Assembly: GCF_014358015.1 (NCBI RefSeq) | Contig: NZ_JACONV010000002.1 | Location: 434,001-498,000, forward strand | Length of the DNA: 64,000 nucleotides | From: Pseudomonas triticifolii | GTDB lineage: Bacteria; Pseudomonadota; Gammaproteobacteria; Pseudomonadales; Pseudomonadaceae | Direction of reading: 5' to 3' | Part shown: piece after piece, positions 42,946 to 52,947 of the stretch | Position numbering within the stretch: the first letter of the stretch is position 1 | Layout: every line of letters starts with the position of its first letter | Position numbers and translations under genes: made by a program | The notes under the pieces: model-generated | What the model was told of the DNA's origin: nothing | Databases searched by the model: none | The model's input: only the letters and a program-made list of their open reading frames with translations

Positions 42946-44115
42946 ATGAATACAGCCGTGAATGCGAACGTCGTACATGAATCCGAAGCCCAGCGCCAAC
43001 ACGCCCGGGTCAAAATCCCGGCCAAGCTGCGCTTGCTGGACATTCCAAGCGCGCCGCTGGTGCGTATCGAAGACCTGTCCGCCGGTGGCCTGAGCTTCAC
43101 CGCGCCGTCCGGCCAGAACTACACCGCCGGTGAAGTGCTCAAGGGTCGCCTGCAATTTCTGATCGACAACCTTGGCCTGGCCATGGACGTGGAAATGCAG
43201 GTCCGTTCGGTGGATAACGCCAGCCGCCGCATCGGTTGCCAGTTCCAGAACCTTGAAGCCCAGGACATCGCCACGCTGCGCCACCTGATCACCTCGCACC
43301 TGTCCGGCGACATCGTCAGCCTGGGCGAAGTGCTGGCCACCCTGCAGCGCGACAACTTCACCAAAGCGCGCAAGGTCAAGGGCAACGACGGCGGCATGAG
43401 CACGATGGGACGCCTGCGTGCGGTCACCTTCAGCCTTGGTATCTTCATCGTTGGTCTGGCCGCGTTCGGCTTCATCTTCAAGACTGTCTACGGCCTGTAC
43501 TTCGTCAGCCACGCCTCGGCTGGCCTGGTGTCGATCCCGAGCATGGACATCACCATGCCACGTGAAGGCACCGTGCAAAGCCTGGTTGCGCAAAACGGCG
43601 AAACCACTAAAGGCGCGCCACTGGCAACCTTTAACACCAGCATGCTGGAAATGCTCAAAGGCAGCCTGACCGGTGAAGACCTGCAGCCGGCGAAAATCGA
43701 AGAGCTGTACGGCAAGCAGATGAGCGGCACCCTGACCAGCCCATGTGACTGTGTCGTGGCTCGCCAACTGGTCGCCGACGGTCAGTACGCCAGCAAAGGC
43801 CAGGTGATCTTCCAACTGGTGCCACGCAACGCACCCGCCACCGTTGAAGCCCGCTTCACCTATCGCCAGTTCAACGACGTCAAGCCAGGCACCCGCGTCA
43901 GCTTCCAGGTTGCCGGTGAAGACAAACTGCGCACCGGCGAGATCATCAGCAGCACCAACCTGAGCGACACCGACCTGTCCACCGACATCCGTGTGCAGAT
44001 CAAGCCTGACGAAAGCCTGAGCAGCTCGCTTGCCGGCCGCCCTGTCGAAGTGGTCAGTGATCGCGGTCCTTCCGTGAACTGGCTGATCGATAAAGCCGTG
44101 GCTGCGGGTCTGTAA
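42946..44115 (+). CDS. alg44: Alginate biosynthesis protein Alg44, PilZ c-di-GMP receptor
   Basis: Activates polymerisation when bound to c-di-GMP. 389 residues. N-terminal cytoplasmic PilZ domain with R17-xxx-R21 in QRQHAR and D43-x-S45-xx-G48 in DLSAGGL; one membrane segment near 160-185 (FSLGIFIVGLAAFGFIFKTV); then a periplasmic HlyD-like membrane-fusion domain. Follows alg8 by 41 bases and precedes algK by 2. Links the polymer machinery to c-di-GMP enzymes such as the GGDEF/EAL protein at the window start. Confidence 0.97.
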   Translation: MNTAVNANVVHESEAQRQHARVKIPAKLRLLDIPSAPLVRIEDLSAGGLSFTAPSGQNYTAGEVLKGRLQFLIDNLGLAMDVEMQVRSVDNASRRIGCQFQNLEAQDIATLRHLITSHLSGDIVSLGEVLATLQRDNFTKARKVKGNDGGMSTMGRLRAVTFSLGIFIVGLAAFGFIFKTVYGLYFVSHASAGLVSIPSMDITMPREGTVQSLVAQNGETTKGAPLATFNTSMLEMLKGSLTGEDLQPAKIEELYGKQMSGTLTSPCDCVVARQLVADGQYASKGQVIFQLVPRNAPATVEARFTYRQFNDVKPGTRVSFQVAGEDKLRTGEIISSTNLSDTDLSTDIRVQIKPDESLSSSLAGRPVEVVSDRGPSVNWLIDKAVAAGL

Positions 44116-44117
44116 TC

Positions 44118-45530
44118 ATGAACAGCCCACTACGACGCCTGTCGACCCCCACGCTATTGAGCCTCGCCGTCGCGCTCGGCCTGAGCGGCTGTGCCGGCCT
44201 GCCTGACCAACGCCTTGCCAATGAAGCCCTGAAAAACGGCGACACTGCACTGGCGGAGCAGAATTATCGGCAGCTGGCGGACCTGGGCTACAGCGATGCA
44301 CAGGTTGGCCTGGCAGACATTCAGGTCAACACCCGCGACCCGGCCCTGCTCAAGCAGGCGGAAGCCACTTACCGAGCGGCCGCCGAGACCTCGCCTCGTG
44401 CGCAGTCGCGTCTTGGCCGGCTGCTGGCCGCCAAGCCGGATGCCACCGACGCCGAACGGCGTGAAGCCGAAGCGCTGCTCAAGCAAGCCTTCGCCAACGG
44501 TGAATCCGGCACGCTGGTGCCGCTGGCCATGCTCTACCTGCAATACCCGCATACCTTCCCCGACGTGAATGCGCAGCAGAAAATCAGCCAGTGGCGTGCT
44601 GCCGGTTATCCGGAAGCAGGTCTGGCGCAGGTGCTGCTGTACCGCACCCAGGGCACCTACGCCGAGCATCTGGACGAAGTGGAAAGCATCTGCAAGCAGG
44701 CGCTGAACACCACTGACATCTGCTACGTCGAACTGGCCACGGTCTACCAGACACGCGGCCAGGCCGAGCCGCAAGCCGCCTTGATCGAACGCCTGAAAAG
44801 CGAACACGCCGCGGGCCGTATCAGCGCCCAGCGCGTGGACAGCGTAGCGCGCGTACTGGGCGATTCGACCATCGGCACGCCGGATGAAAAGACCGCCCAG
44901 CAGTTGCTGGAAGGCATCGCGCCAGGCTATCCGGTGTCCTGGGTCACGCTGGCCAAACTGCTTTACGACTTCCCCGAACTGGGTGACGTCAACAAGATGC
45001 TGGAATACCTGGACAACGGCCGCGCCGCTGACCAGCCACGCGCCGAATTGCTGCTGGGTCGCCTGTACTACGAAGGCAAATGGGTCACGCCCGACGCCTT
45101 CAAGGCAGAAGCGCATCTGAAGAAAGCCGCAGCGACGGAAATCTCGGCCCATTACTACCTGGGTCAGATCTACCGCCGGGGTTATCTGGGCCAGGTCTAT
45201 CCACAGAAAGCCGCGGACGAGTTGCTGACGGCCGCCCGTGGCGGCCAGAACAGCGCCGACTTCGCCCTCGCGCAGCTGTTCTCGCAAGGCAAGGGCACCA
45301 AGCCTGATCCGGTCAACGCCTGGGTCTTCGCCCAGTTGGCACTGACCACCGAAACCCCGCAGGCCACTGAACTGGCCCAGCAACTGAGCACCACACTGCC
45401 GCCTGAAAAGCTCGCCGGCGCCAAGGATCTGTTGGCACGTGAGCAAAAAGTCCGGGGCGCAGCCGCCAACCAGAGCGCGATGGCGATGCAGGCCCTGCAA
45501 GAAGAAAAAGACGGTGAGGAAGCATTATGA
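44118..45530 (+). CDS. algK: Alginate export scaffold lipoprotein AlgK
   Basis: Outer-membrane lipoprotein with Sel1/TPR-like repeats that scaffolds the periplasmic complex and helps place AlgE. 470 residues; signal [12 protein letters not shown] with lipobox LSGC (Cys25). Repeats run through most of the protein, for example [20 protein letters not shown] and [23 protein letters not shown] begins 2 bases after alg44; its stop overlaps algE by 4 bases. Confidence 0.97.
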   Translation: MNSPLRRLSTPTLLSLAVALGLSGCAGLPDQRLANEALKNGDTALAEQNYRQLADLGYSDAQVGLADIQVNTRDPALLKQAEATYRAAAETSPRAQSRLGRLLAAKPDATDAERREAEALLKQAFANGESGTLVPLAMLYLQYPHTFPDVNAQQKISQWRAAGYPEAGLAQVLLYRTQGTYAEHLDEVESICKQALNTTDICYVELATVYQTRGQAEPQAALIERLKSEHAAGRISAQRVDSVARVLGDSTIGTPDEKTAQQLLEGIAPGYPVSWVTLAKLLYDFPELGDVNKMLEYLDNGRAADQPRAELLLGRLYYEGKWVTPDAFKAEAHLKKAAATEISAHYYLGQIYRRGYLGQVYPQKAADELLTAARGGQNSADFALAQLFSQGKGTKPDPVNAWVFAQLALTTETPQATELAQQLSTTLPPEKLAGAKDLLAREQKVRGAAANQSAMAMQALQEEKDGEEAL

Positions 45531-47008
45531 AGTTGAATCCCCTGATGGCCGCTGGTGTGGGCCTTGGCTTCAGCCTGCTGTGGGCCTGCCCGACACTGGC
45601 AGCGCTGACTGAACAACAGAATTTCGGTCTGGAAGTGAAAGCCACCGGCCAGCTCGAAGATGACCGTGATCTGGGCACCCGCTCGGGTGGCGACGTCAGC
45701 GGTCTGGGTCTGGACCTGCGTCCTTGGGTCTATGGCGAGCGCGGCAACTGGAGTGCTTACGCCATGGGCCAGGTCGTGACCGCGACCGATACCATTCAGA
45801 CTGACCCGCTGGAACAATCCACCGGTGCAGGCAACGGCCAGACTCAAGTGTCCCGTGGCACCGCCAGCGAACGCGAAGTTGAAAAGTCCTACGCTGCACT
45901 GCGCGAGTTCTGGATCGGCTACAGCGGCTTCACGCCCTACCCCGGCGAGATCCTGAAAGTCGGTCGCCAGCGCCTGCGCAACGATGACGGTCAATGGCAT
46001 GACACCAATATCGAAGCCATCAACTGGACCTTCGACACCACCCTGTTGCGTGCAGAAGTGGGCGCAGCACAGCGTTTCAGCGAATACCGCACCGACCTGA
46101 CCGAACTGGCACCCGACGACGAAGATCGCCAGCACCTGTTCGGTTCGGCCAGCTACCAGTGGACGCCCGGTCACTGGGCAGGCGTGCGCGCGCATCACAG
46201 CCGCGACGATGGCAAGCTCAAGCGTCAGGGCGAGGAACTGGACGATCTGGACAAGACCTCCAACGGCGACCTGACCTGGCTCGGCCTGCAGGCTGACAGC
46301 GATGCCTACAACTATCGCAACACCCATCAGCTCAACTACTGGGGCAGCCTGACCTGGCTCAATGGCAACCGCGACGAAATCGGCGTCAACGGTGTCAACG
46401 ACCAGTACTTTGCCGGTGAGAAGAACAACCGCGACATGAATGGCTGGGCCACTGACCTGGGCCTGCGCCTGCGCCTGGATCCGCAGTGGCAAGTGGGCGC
46501 CGCCTACTCGCGCGCCAGCAAGGATTACGTGCAGAACGGTCTGGAAAGCAACCGCTCCAACTGGACCGGCACCCGCTCGCGTATCCACCGTTTCGGTGAA
46601 GCGTTCCAGGGTGAAATGGCCAACGTGGAAACCGGCTCGCTGTTCGCCTCCTGGCAGATGAACGAGGAATACGACGCCTCGCTGATCTACCACAAGTTCC
46701 GCCGTGTCGACGGCAACACCGGCATCGGTGGCTCGGGGATCAACGCTGTTCGTGAAAACGGCGACAGCAATACCTTCAGCTCGCTGCCACTGGAAGACGG
46801 GCGCAAGGACCTGGGTCAGGAAATGGACCTGGTCGTGACCAAGTACTTCAAACAGGGTCTGCTGCCAGCCTCGCTGAGCCAGTCCTTCGACGAACCGTCG
46901 GCCCTGGTGCGCTTGCGTGCCGGTGTCTTCAAGCCCGGCGACGCGTACCACAACGGCGTGGATGAATACATGCACCGCGCCATTGTCGACGTCATCTGGC
47001 GCTTCTGA
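45527..47008 (+). CDS. algE: Outer-membrane alginate export porin AlgE
   Basis: 18-stranded beta-barrel with an electropositive pore that exports the polymer. 493 residues with a signal peptide (about 1-27, ending [10 protein letters not shown]). Typical strands include [20 protein letters not shown] and [17 protein letters not shown], and the C-terminal aromatic is Phe (IVDVIWRF), the usual barrel signature. Starts within the end of algK (ATGA overlap). Confidence 0.97.
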   Translation: MKLNPLMAAGVGLGFSLLWACPTLAALTEQQNFGLEVKATGQLEDDRDLGTRSGGDVSGLGLDLRPWVYGERGNWSAYAMGQVVTATDTIQTDPLEQSTGAGNGQTQVSRGTASEREVEKSYAALREFWIGYSGFTPYPGEILKVGRQRLRNDDGQWHDTNIEAINWTFDTTLLRAEVGAAQRFSEYRTDLTELAPDDEDRQHLFGSASYQWTPGHWAGVRAHHSRDDGKLKRQGEELDDLDKTSNGDLTWLGLQADSDAYNYRNTHQLNYWGSLTWLNGNRDEIGVNGVNDQYFAGEKNNRDMNGWATDLGLRLRLDPQWQVGAAYSRASKDYVQNGLESNRSNWTGTRSRIHRFGEAFQGEMANVETGSLFASWQMNEEYDASLIYHKFRRVDGNTGIGGSGINAVRENGDSNTFSSLPLEDGRKDLGQEMDLVVTKYFKQGLLPASLSQSFDEPSALVRLRAGVFKPGDAYHNGVDEYMHRAIVDVIWRF

Positions 47009-47034
47009 TGCGAACCGCCAAAGGAGTGCCACAG

Positions 47035-48645
47035 ATGAACAGTCAAGCAAGCAACGGGCGTAGCCGGATCTGGCCACACGCCCTGCTCGAAAGCGCCGTG
47101 CTGAGCAGCGCGCTGCTGATGGCCAGCGGCGCCGCACTGGCCAACACGCCTGTCACCCCCGAGGCACCGAAGGCGGTGGTCAAGGAGCTGCAACAGGCCA
47201 AGACCTACACCATCACCAGCCCGCCGACCGAGCCGCTGGAGATGGCCAAGCCGGTGCTGCCGGACCTCAGCGGCTACACCGCAGACGCGGCGCTGAAAAA
47301 GATCGCACGCAACAAACCGGGCAAGATCACCGTTGCGCGGATGATGGAAGAAACCGGCCTCAAGGAATTCATCGGCGGCGACAACAAGATGGCTGAATGG
47401 GTGGCCCGTCAGAAGGGTATCCCGCAGGCCATCATGATCTCCGACGGCTACGTGAACCTTCAGGACCTGGTCAAAAAAGTACCCAAGCAATTCCTGAAAG
47501 AGGTGTCGCCAGGTGTTTACGTGGCGCGCTTGCCGATCCTGGTCAAGGAAAGCGGCATCTTCGAGATCGACAGCAAGACCAAGGAATTGCGTCTGTCTCA
47601 AGAGGGGGGCTCGTTCATCGTCAGCGAAGGGCAGATGCTGATCACCCACACCCAGGTCAACGCCTGGAGCGAAACCCGCAACAGCCTGGCGACCTATCGC
47701 AAGCCTGACGAGTTTCGCCCATTCGTGCTGACCTGGGGCGGCTCGCAAACCTGGATCGCCAACACCAAGATGGCGAGCATGGGTTACGACCAGAGCAAGT
47801 CGTACGGTGTGAGTATTTCGCAGTACACGCCCAACACCGCGAAGATTCTGAAACGTGCCGAGCCGACCGGCTGGATCATTGATTCGGAATTCTCGGACAT
47901 GTGGTACGGCTTCTACTGCTATGAAACGCGTGACTTTGTGGTCAAGGGCAACACCTACCGCGACAACATCGTCTACGGCATTGACCCGCATGACCGCTCG
48001 CACGGCCTGATCATCGCCGAGAACGACGTCTACGGGACCAAGAAAAAGCACGGGATCATCATTTCCCGGGAAGTCGACAACAGCTTCATCTTTCGCAACA
48101 AGAGCCATGACAACAAATTGTCCGGCGTGGTCCTGGACCGTAACAGCGTCGGCAACATCGTCGCCTACAACGAGATCTATCAGAACCACACCGACGGCAT
48201 CACGCTGTACGAAAGCGGCAACAACCTGCTGTGGGGCAACCGTGTGATTGCCAACCGCCGTCACGGTATCCGCGTGCGCAACAGCGTGAACATCAAGCTG
48301 TACGAAAACATCGCCACGGCCAACGGGCTGATGGGCGTCTACGGCCACATCAAGGACCTGAGCGACACCGACCGCGACATCGAGCTCGACCCGTTCGACG
48401 CCCAGGTGTCGCTGATCATGGTTGGCGGCGAACTGGCCAGCAACGGCTCAGGCCCGCTGTCCATCGACTCGCCCCTGAGTGTCGAGCTGTATCGCGTCTC
48501 GATGCTGGCCCCGACCAAAGAAGTCGGCATCAGCCTCAACGGCATCCTGGGTGAACGTCAGAACGAGATCCTCGACCTGCTGGTGCGCCAGAAGAAAGCC
48601 GTATTGATCGACCCCGTCGAAAGCCAGACCGAGCTGCGGGAATGA
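47035..48645 (+). CDS. algG: Mannuronan C5-epimerase AlgG
   Basis: Periplasmic right-handed beta-helix that converts mannuronate to guluronate in the polymer. 536 residues from the ATG at 47035, chosen because AAGGAG lies 8 bases upstream; an ATG at 47008 overlaps the algE stop. The catalytic motif YGIDPHDRSHG has Asp317 and His319, the numbering I recall for the P. syringae enzyme. A signal peptide ends near residue 37 (GAALANTP). Also structural in the secretion complex. Confidence 0.97.
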   Translation: MNSQASNGRSRIWPHALLESAVLSSALLMASGAALANTPVTPEAPKAVVKELQQAKTYTITSPPTEPLEMAKPVLPDLSGYTADAALKKIARNKPGKITVARMMEETGLKEFIGGDNKMAEWVARQKGIPQAIMISDGYVNLQDLVKKVPKQFLKEVSPGVYVARLPILVKESGIFEIDSKTKELRLSQEGGSFIVSEGQMLITHTQVNAWSETRNSLATYRKPDEFRPFVLTWGGSQTWIANTKMASMGYDQSKSYGVSISQYTPNTAKILKRAEPTGWIIDSEFSDMWYGFYCYETRDFVVKGNTYRDNIVYGIDPHDRSHGLIIAENDVYGTKKKHGIIISREVDNSFIFRNKSHDNKLSGVVLDRNSVGNIVAYNEIYQNHTDGITLYESGNNLLWGNRVIANRRHGIRVRNSVNIKLYENIATANGLMGVYGHIKDLSDTDRDIELDPFDAQVSLIMVGGELASNGSGPLSIDSPLSVELYRVSMLAPTKEVGISLNGILGERQNEILDLLVRQKKAVLIDPVESQTELRE

Positions 48646-48659
48646 GGAAGGGTATTGTT

Positions 48660-50099
48660 ATGCACGCACATTTGATCAAGCTGTTGAGCCTGTCCAGCCT
48701 CACCGCCGCGCTGATGGCCGCCGCCGGTGTGGCTCGCGCAGACGACTCGCAAGCGCCGACTTTTACCGCCGAGCCTTGCTGCAGCCTGTGCCCGGCCGCG
48801 CACGATGCGAAAAACTACACCACGCGCTACCAGCAGAACTTCACCACGCTGGTGCAGGCCGAAGGCGACTGGCTGTTCCGTACCCAGGAAGACCTGCGCA
48901 CCGAATTCGACACCACGCCTGCCGGCTATCGCCGCATGAAAGAACTGCACGATGCGTTCAAGAGCAAGGGCGTCGAGCTGGTGGTTGTCTATCAACCGAC
49001 TCGCGGCCTGGTGGATCGCAACAAGCTGTTCCCGGCCGAGCGCGACAAGTACGACTACGACAAGGCACTGAAGAACTATCAGGCCATGCTCGGTCGTTTC
49101 AGCAAGATGGGTTACTGGGTGCCGGACCTGTCGCCGTTGACCAACGAGCAACAGGCGCACGACTTCTACTTCCGCGGTGACCAGCACTGGACGCCATACG
49201 GCGCACAACGCACGGCGAAAATCGTGGCCGAGACCGTCAAGAAAGTCCCGGGTTACTCGGACATTCCCAAGCGTGAATTCGAAAGCCACATTTCCGGACG
49301 CATGGGGAAGACCGGCACCCTGCACAACATGGCAGGGCAGCTGTGCGGCACCAGCTATGCCGTGCAGTACATGGACCAGTTCAGCACCGAGCCCAAAGGC
49401 GAAGCCGGCGACGGCGACCTGTTTGGCGATTCCGGCAACCCGGAAATCACCCTGGTCGGCACCAGCCACAGCGGCAAGAACTACAACTTCGGTGGCTTCC
49501 TCCAGGAATACCTCAGCGCCGATGTGCTGAACGTGGCGTTCCCCGGTGGCGGTCTGGAAGGCTCGATGCTGCAGTACCTGGGCAGCGAAGACTTCCAGAA
49601 GCGTCCGCCGAAGATTCTCATCTGGGAGTTTTCGCCGCTCTATCGCCTCGACCAGGAGACCATCTATCGCCAGATGATGTCGCTGCTGGACAACGGTTGC
49701 GAAGGCAAACCTGCCGTCATGAGCGCCAGCACCACCCTGAAGCCGGGCAACAACGAAGTACTGGTCAACGGCAAGAACGGCATCAAGGACATTCGTAACG
49801 GCAGCAACCAGATTGATATCCGTTTCGACGACACGTCGGTAAAAACCCTTCAGGCCAGGCTCTGGTACATGAACGGTCGACACGAAGACCTGAAAATCGA
49901 AAAACCGGAAACCTCTGACACCGATGGACGCTTCGCCTTCGAATTGCGCGAAGACGAGGACTGGGCTGACCAGCAATTGCTGGCCCTCGAAATCCAGGGA
50001 CCGGAAGCAGGCGCAGAACCCCAGAAAGTCGAAGCCAAAGTATGCAAACGCAACGTGTTCCCGAGCGCTGCGAAACACACCGCTCAAGCCGGACTATGA
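48660..50099 (+). CDS. algX: Alginate O-acetyltransferase AlgX
   Basis: Periplasmic SGNH-like enzyme with a C-terminal carbohydrate-binding module that acetylates mannuronate. 479 residues from the ATG at 48660, with GAGGAAGGG upstream; an ATG at 48642 overlapping the algG stop would add six residues. Signal peptide to about residue 27 (VARADDS). Catalytic Asp174-x-His176 in GDQHWTPYG and Ser269 in VGTSHSGKN, matching P. aeruginosa numbering. Gap to algG is 14 bases. Confidence 0.96.
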   Translation: MHAHLIKLLSLSSLTAALMAAAGVARADDSQAPTFTAEPCCSLCPAAHDAKNYTTRYQQNFTTLVQAEGDWLFRTQEDLRTEFDTTPAGYRRMKELHDAFKSKGVELVVVYQPTRGLVDRNKLFPAERDKYDYDKALKNYQAMLGRFSKMGYWVPDLSPLTNEQQAHDFYFRGDQHWTPYGAQRTAKIVAETVKKVPGYSDIPKREFESHISGRMGKTGTLHNMAGQLCGTSYAVQYMDQFSTEPKGEAGDGDLFGDSGNPEITLVGTSHSGKNYNFGGFLQEYLSADVLNVAFPGGGLEGSMLQYLGSEDFQKRPPKILIWEFSPLYRLDQETIYRQMMSLLDNGCEGKPAVMSASTTLKPGNNEVLVNGKNGIKDIRNGSNQIDIRFDDTSVKTLQARLWYMNGRHEDLKIEKPETSDTDGRFAFELREDEDWADQQLLALEIQGPEAGAEPQKVEAKVCKRNVFPSAAKHTAQAGL

Positions 50100-50107
50100 G
50101 GTGACTT

Positions 50108-51247
50108 ATGCAGACTCCGAAACTGATACGCCCTACCCTGCTGTCGATGGCAATCCTGTCATCGATGGCCTGGGCCATGGGTGCGTCCGCAGCCGCGACG
50201 CTGGTTCCACCCAAAGGTTATGACGCACCGATCGAAAAGATGAAAACCGGTGATCACAACTTTACCTGTGATGCGATTCCGACGCCTTACACCGACAAAC
50301 TGGTGTTTCGCAGCAAATACGAAGGTTCGGACAAGGCACGTGCCACTCTGAATCTGAAGTCCGAAGAAGCTTTTCGGGATGCAACCAAGGACATCACCAC
50401 CCTTGAGCGTGGCGTCAGCAAAGTCGTGATGCAGTACATGCGCGACGGTCGTCCCGAGCAACTCGACTGCGCATTGAACATGATGACCACGTGGGCCAAG
50501 GCCGATGCGCTGGAATCGCGTGAGTTCAACCATACCGGCAAGTCCATGCGCAAATGGGCACTGGGCAGTATGTCGTCGGCGTACCTGCGACTGAAGTTCT
50601 CCGAGTCCAAGCCTCTGGCCAACCGCCAGCAGGACGCGCAGATCATCGAAGCCTGGTTCAGCAAACTGGCCGATCAGGTGGTCAGCGACTGGAGCAACCT
50701 GCCGCTGGAAAAAATCAACAACCACTCGTACTGGGCGGCCTGGTCGGTGATGGCAACGGCTGTCGCTACCAATCGTCAGGACCTGTTCGACTGGGCGGTG
50801 AAAGAGTTCAAGGTTGCCGCCAATCAGGTGGACAAGGACGGTTTCCTGCCCAACGAAATGAAGCGTCGTCAACGCGCTCTGTCGTACCACAACTATGCCT
50901 TGCCACCGCTGGCCATGATCGCCAGTTTCGCTCAGGCCAATGGCGTGGATTTGCGTCCGGAAAACAACGGCGCATTGAAACGACTGGCTGACCGCGTCCT
51001 GGCCGGCGTGAAAGATCCTTCCATGTTCGCTGAGCACAACGGCGAAAAGCAGGACATGACGGACCTGAAGAAAGACCCGAAATTTGCCTGGCTGGAGCCG
51101 TTCTGCGCGCTCTACACCTGCAACGCCGAAACACTTGAAGAGAAACACGAAAAGCAGCCCTTCAAGACCTTCCGCCTGGGCGGTGACCTGACCAAGGTCT
51201 ACGACCCCGAGCATGAGAAGGGCGATAAAAGTGACAAGGGTTCCTAG
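50108..51247 (+). CDS. algL: Alginate lyase AlgL
   Basis: Periplasmic polysaccharide lyase family 5 enzyme that clears stranded polymer. 379 residues with signal peptide to about residue 28. Catalytic residues are Lys70 ([13 protein letters not shown]), His206 in NNHSYWAAW, Arg253 and Tyr260 ([13 protein letters not shown]), each +4 from the P. aeruginosa numbering. Followed by the longest gap inside the operon (133 bases), with a REP-like repeat, a hairpin and a G-tract. Confidence 0.97.
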   Translation: MQTPKLIRPTLLSMAILSSMAWAMGASAAATLVPPKGYDAPIEKMKTGDHNFTCDAIPTPYTDKLVFRSKYEGSDKARATLNLKSEEAFRDATKDITTLERGVSKVVMQYMRDGRPEQLDCALNMMTTWAKADALESREFNHTGKSMRKWALGSMSSAYLRLKFSESKPLANRQQDAQIIEAWFSKLADQVVSDWSNLPLEKINNHSYWAAWSVMATAVATNRQDLFDWAVKEFKVAANQVDKDGFLPNEMKRRQRALSYHNYALPPLAMIASFAQANGVDLRPENNGALKRLADRVLAGVKDPSMFAEHNGEKQDMTDLKKDPKFAWLEPFCALYTCNAETLEEKHEKQPFKTFRLGGDLTKVYDPEHEKGDKSDKGS

Positions 51248-51380
51248 GTAAAAAGTTGACCTTGTGGGCGCGAGTCTGCTCCCACAGGTGAAGCTGCAAC
51301 GACGCGACAACCTCCCTATTCGTAGGGGGGGTTTGGGGGGGCTTTGGGCCCTTGAATGTTGGACAAACGGAGAGATAAGG
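51248..51380 (+). other. Intercistronic region algL-algI with REP-like repeat, UUCG hairpin and G-tract
   Basis: A REP-like dyad TTGTGGG/CTCCCACA lies at 51262-51287. CCTCCCTA (51311-51318) pairs with TAGGGGGG (51323-51330) around TTCG. Overlapping it, G7 (51325-51331), TTT, G7 (51335-51341), CTTT and GGG (51346-51348) provide enough runs for a G-quadruplex in the mRNA. Hairpin and quadruplex would compete. Confidence 0.7.
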
Positions 51381-52937
51381 ATGGTTTTCTCATCCAACGT
51401 GTTCCTGTTCCTGTTCTTGCCGATCTTTCTCGGCTTGTACTACCTGAGCGGGCAACGCTATCGCAATCTGCTGTTGCTGGTTGCCAGCTACATCTTCTAC
51501 GCCTGGTGGCGTGTGGACTTCCTGGCCCTGTTCATCGGCGTAACGGTCTGGAACTACTGGATCGGCCTCAAGGTGGGCGCAGCAGGCGTGCGAACCAAAC
51601 CGGCACAGCGCTGGCTGCTGCTCGGCGTGGTGGTGGACCTGGGTATCCTGGGCTACTTCAAGTACGCGAACTTCGGCGTGGACAGCATCAACGCGGCCAT
51701 GACCTCCATGGGCCTGGAACCGTTCATCCTGACACATGTGTTGTTGCCGATCGGCATCTCGTTCTATGTGTTCGAGTCCATCAGCTACATCATCGACGTG
51801 TACCGCGGCGACACACCGGCCACGCGCAATCTGATCGACTTTGCAGCGTTCGTGGCGATCTTCCCGCACCTGATTGCAGGACCTGTGCTGCGCTTCCGTG
51901 ACCTGGCCGACCAGTTCAACAACCGCACACACACGCTGGACAAGTTCTCTGAAGGTGCCACGCGCTTCATGCAGGGCTTCATCAAGAAAGTGTTCATCGC
52001 CGACACCCTGGCGGTCGTGGCAGACCACTGCTTCGCCCTGCAGAACCCGACCACGGGCGATGCCTGGCTGGGCGCTCTGGCGTACACCGCGCAGCTGTAT
52101 TTCGACTTCTCCGGTTACAGTGATATGGCCATCGGTCTGGGTCTGATGATGGGTTTCCGCTTCATGGAAAACTTCAAACAGCCTTACATCAGCCAGTCGA
52201 TCACCGAGTTCTGGCGTCGCTGGCACATCAGCCTGTCCACCTGGCTGCGTGACTACCTGTACATCACGCTGGGCGGCAACCGTGGCGGCAAGTTTGCGAC
52301 CTACCGCAACCTGTTCCTGACCATGCTGCTGGGCGGTCTGTGGCACGGTGCCAACGTCACCTACATCATCTGGGGTGCGTGGCACGGCATGTGGCTGGCG
52401 ATCGAGAAAGCGCTGGGCATCAACACCAAGCCGTACAACTTCAACGTGATCCGCTGGGCGCTGACCTTCCTGCTGGTCGTAGTGGGCTGGGTGATCTTCC
52501 GTGCAGAGAACCTGCACGTGGCAGGACGCATGTACGGTGCCATGTTCAGCTTCGGCGAATGGCAGCTGTCCGAGCTCAACCGCGCAAGCCTCACCGGCCT
52601 GCAAGTGGCGACACTGGTGCTGGCTTACGCAACCCTGGCGTTCTTCGGTCTGCGTGACTTCTACCAGAACCGTCAGGTCGACGATGGCAAAAGCACCAAG
52701 GCCGACGGCCCTGCCACTGCGCAACCGGGCACCATCAAGGCCGTTCCTGGCGATGCGCCCGGCAGCCTGCACCTGCCCGGTTACACCGTGGGCAGCGAAG
52801 CACAGGTGCAACCGGCCTACTGGGTTGCCGACTGGCCCCGCTACGCCATGCGCGCACTGATCCTGCTGCTGTTCGTCGCGTCGATTCTCAAACTTTCGGC
52901 GCAGAGCTTCTCGCCGTTCCTTTACTTCCAGTTCTGA
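51381..52937 (+). CDS. algI: Alginate O-acetylation membrane protein AlgI (MBOAT)
   Basis: Inner-membrane MBOAT protein thought to pass acetyl groups from the cytoplasm to AlgJ/AlgX. 518 residues from the ATG at 51381 with GGAGAGATAAGG upstream. The essential His322 lies in LWHGANVTY, and LYFDFSGYSDMAIGLGLMMG is the MBOAT core. Multiple membrane segments. Starts VFSSNVFLFLFLPIFLGLYY. The long upstream gap suggests that the algI-J-F-A part of the mRNA may be processed or regulated separately. Confidence 0.97.
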   Translation: MVFSSNVFLFLFLPIFLGLYYLSGQRYRNLLLLVASYIFYAWWRVDFLALFIGVTVWNYWIGLKVGAAGVRTKPAQRWLLLGVVVDLGILGYFKYANFGVDSINAAMTSMGLEPFILTHVLLPIGISFYVFESISYIIDVYRGDTPATRNLIDFAAFVAIFPHLIAGPVLRFRDLADQFNNRTHTLDKFSEGATRFMQGFIKKVFIADTLAVVADHCFALQNPTTGDAWLGALAYTAQLYFDFSGYSDMAIGLGLMMGFRFMENFKQPYISQSITEFWRRWHISLSTWLRDYLYITLGGNRGGKFATYRNLFLTMLLGGLWHGANVTYIIWGAWHGMWLAIEKALGINTKPYNFNVIRWALTFLLVVVGWVIFRAENLHVAGRMYGAMFSFGEWQLSELNRASLTGLQVATLVLAYATLAFFGLRDFYQNRQVDDGKSTKADGPATAQPGTIKAVPGDAPGSLHLPGYTVGSEAQVQPAYWVADWPRYAMRALILLLFVASILKLSAQSFSPFLYFQF

Positions 52938-52947
52938 GGAGCCTGAC

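Noticed and set aside
51311..51330. Rho-independent terminator between algL and algI
   Set aside because: The stem is followed by G-rich, not T-rich, sequence; algI-algA belong to the same pathway and direction.
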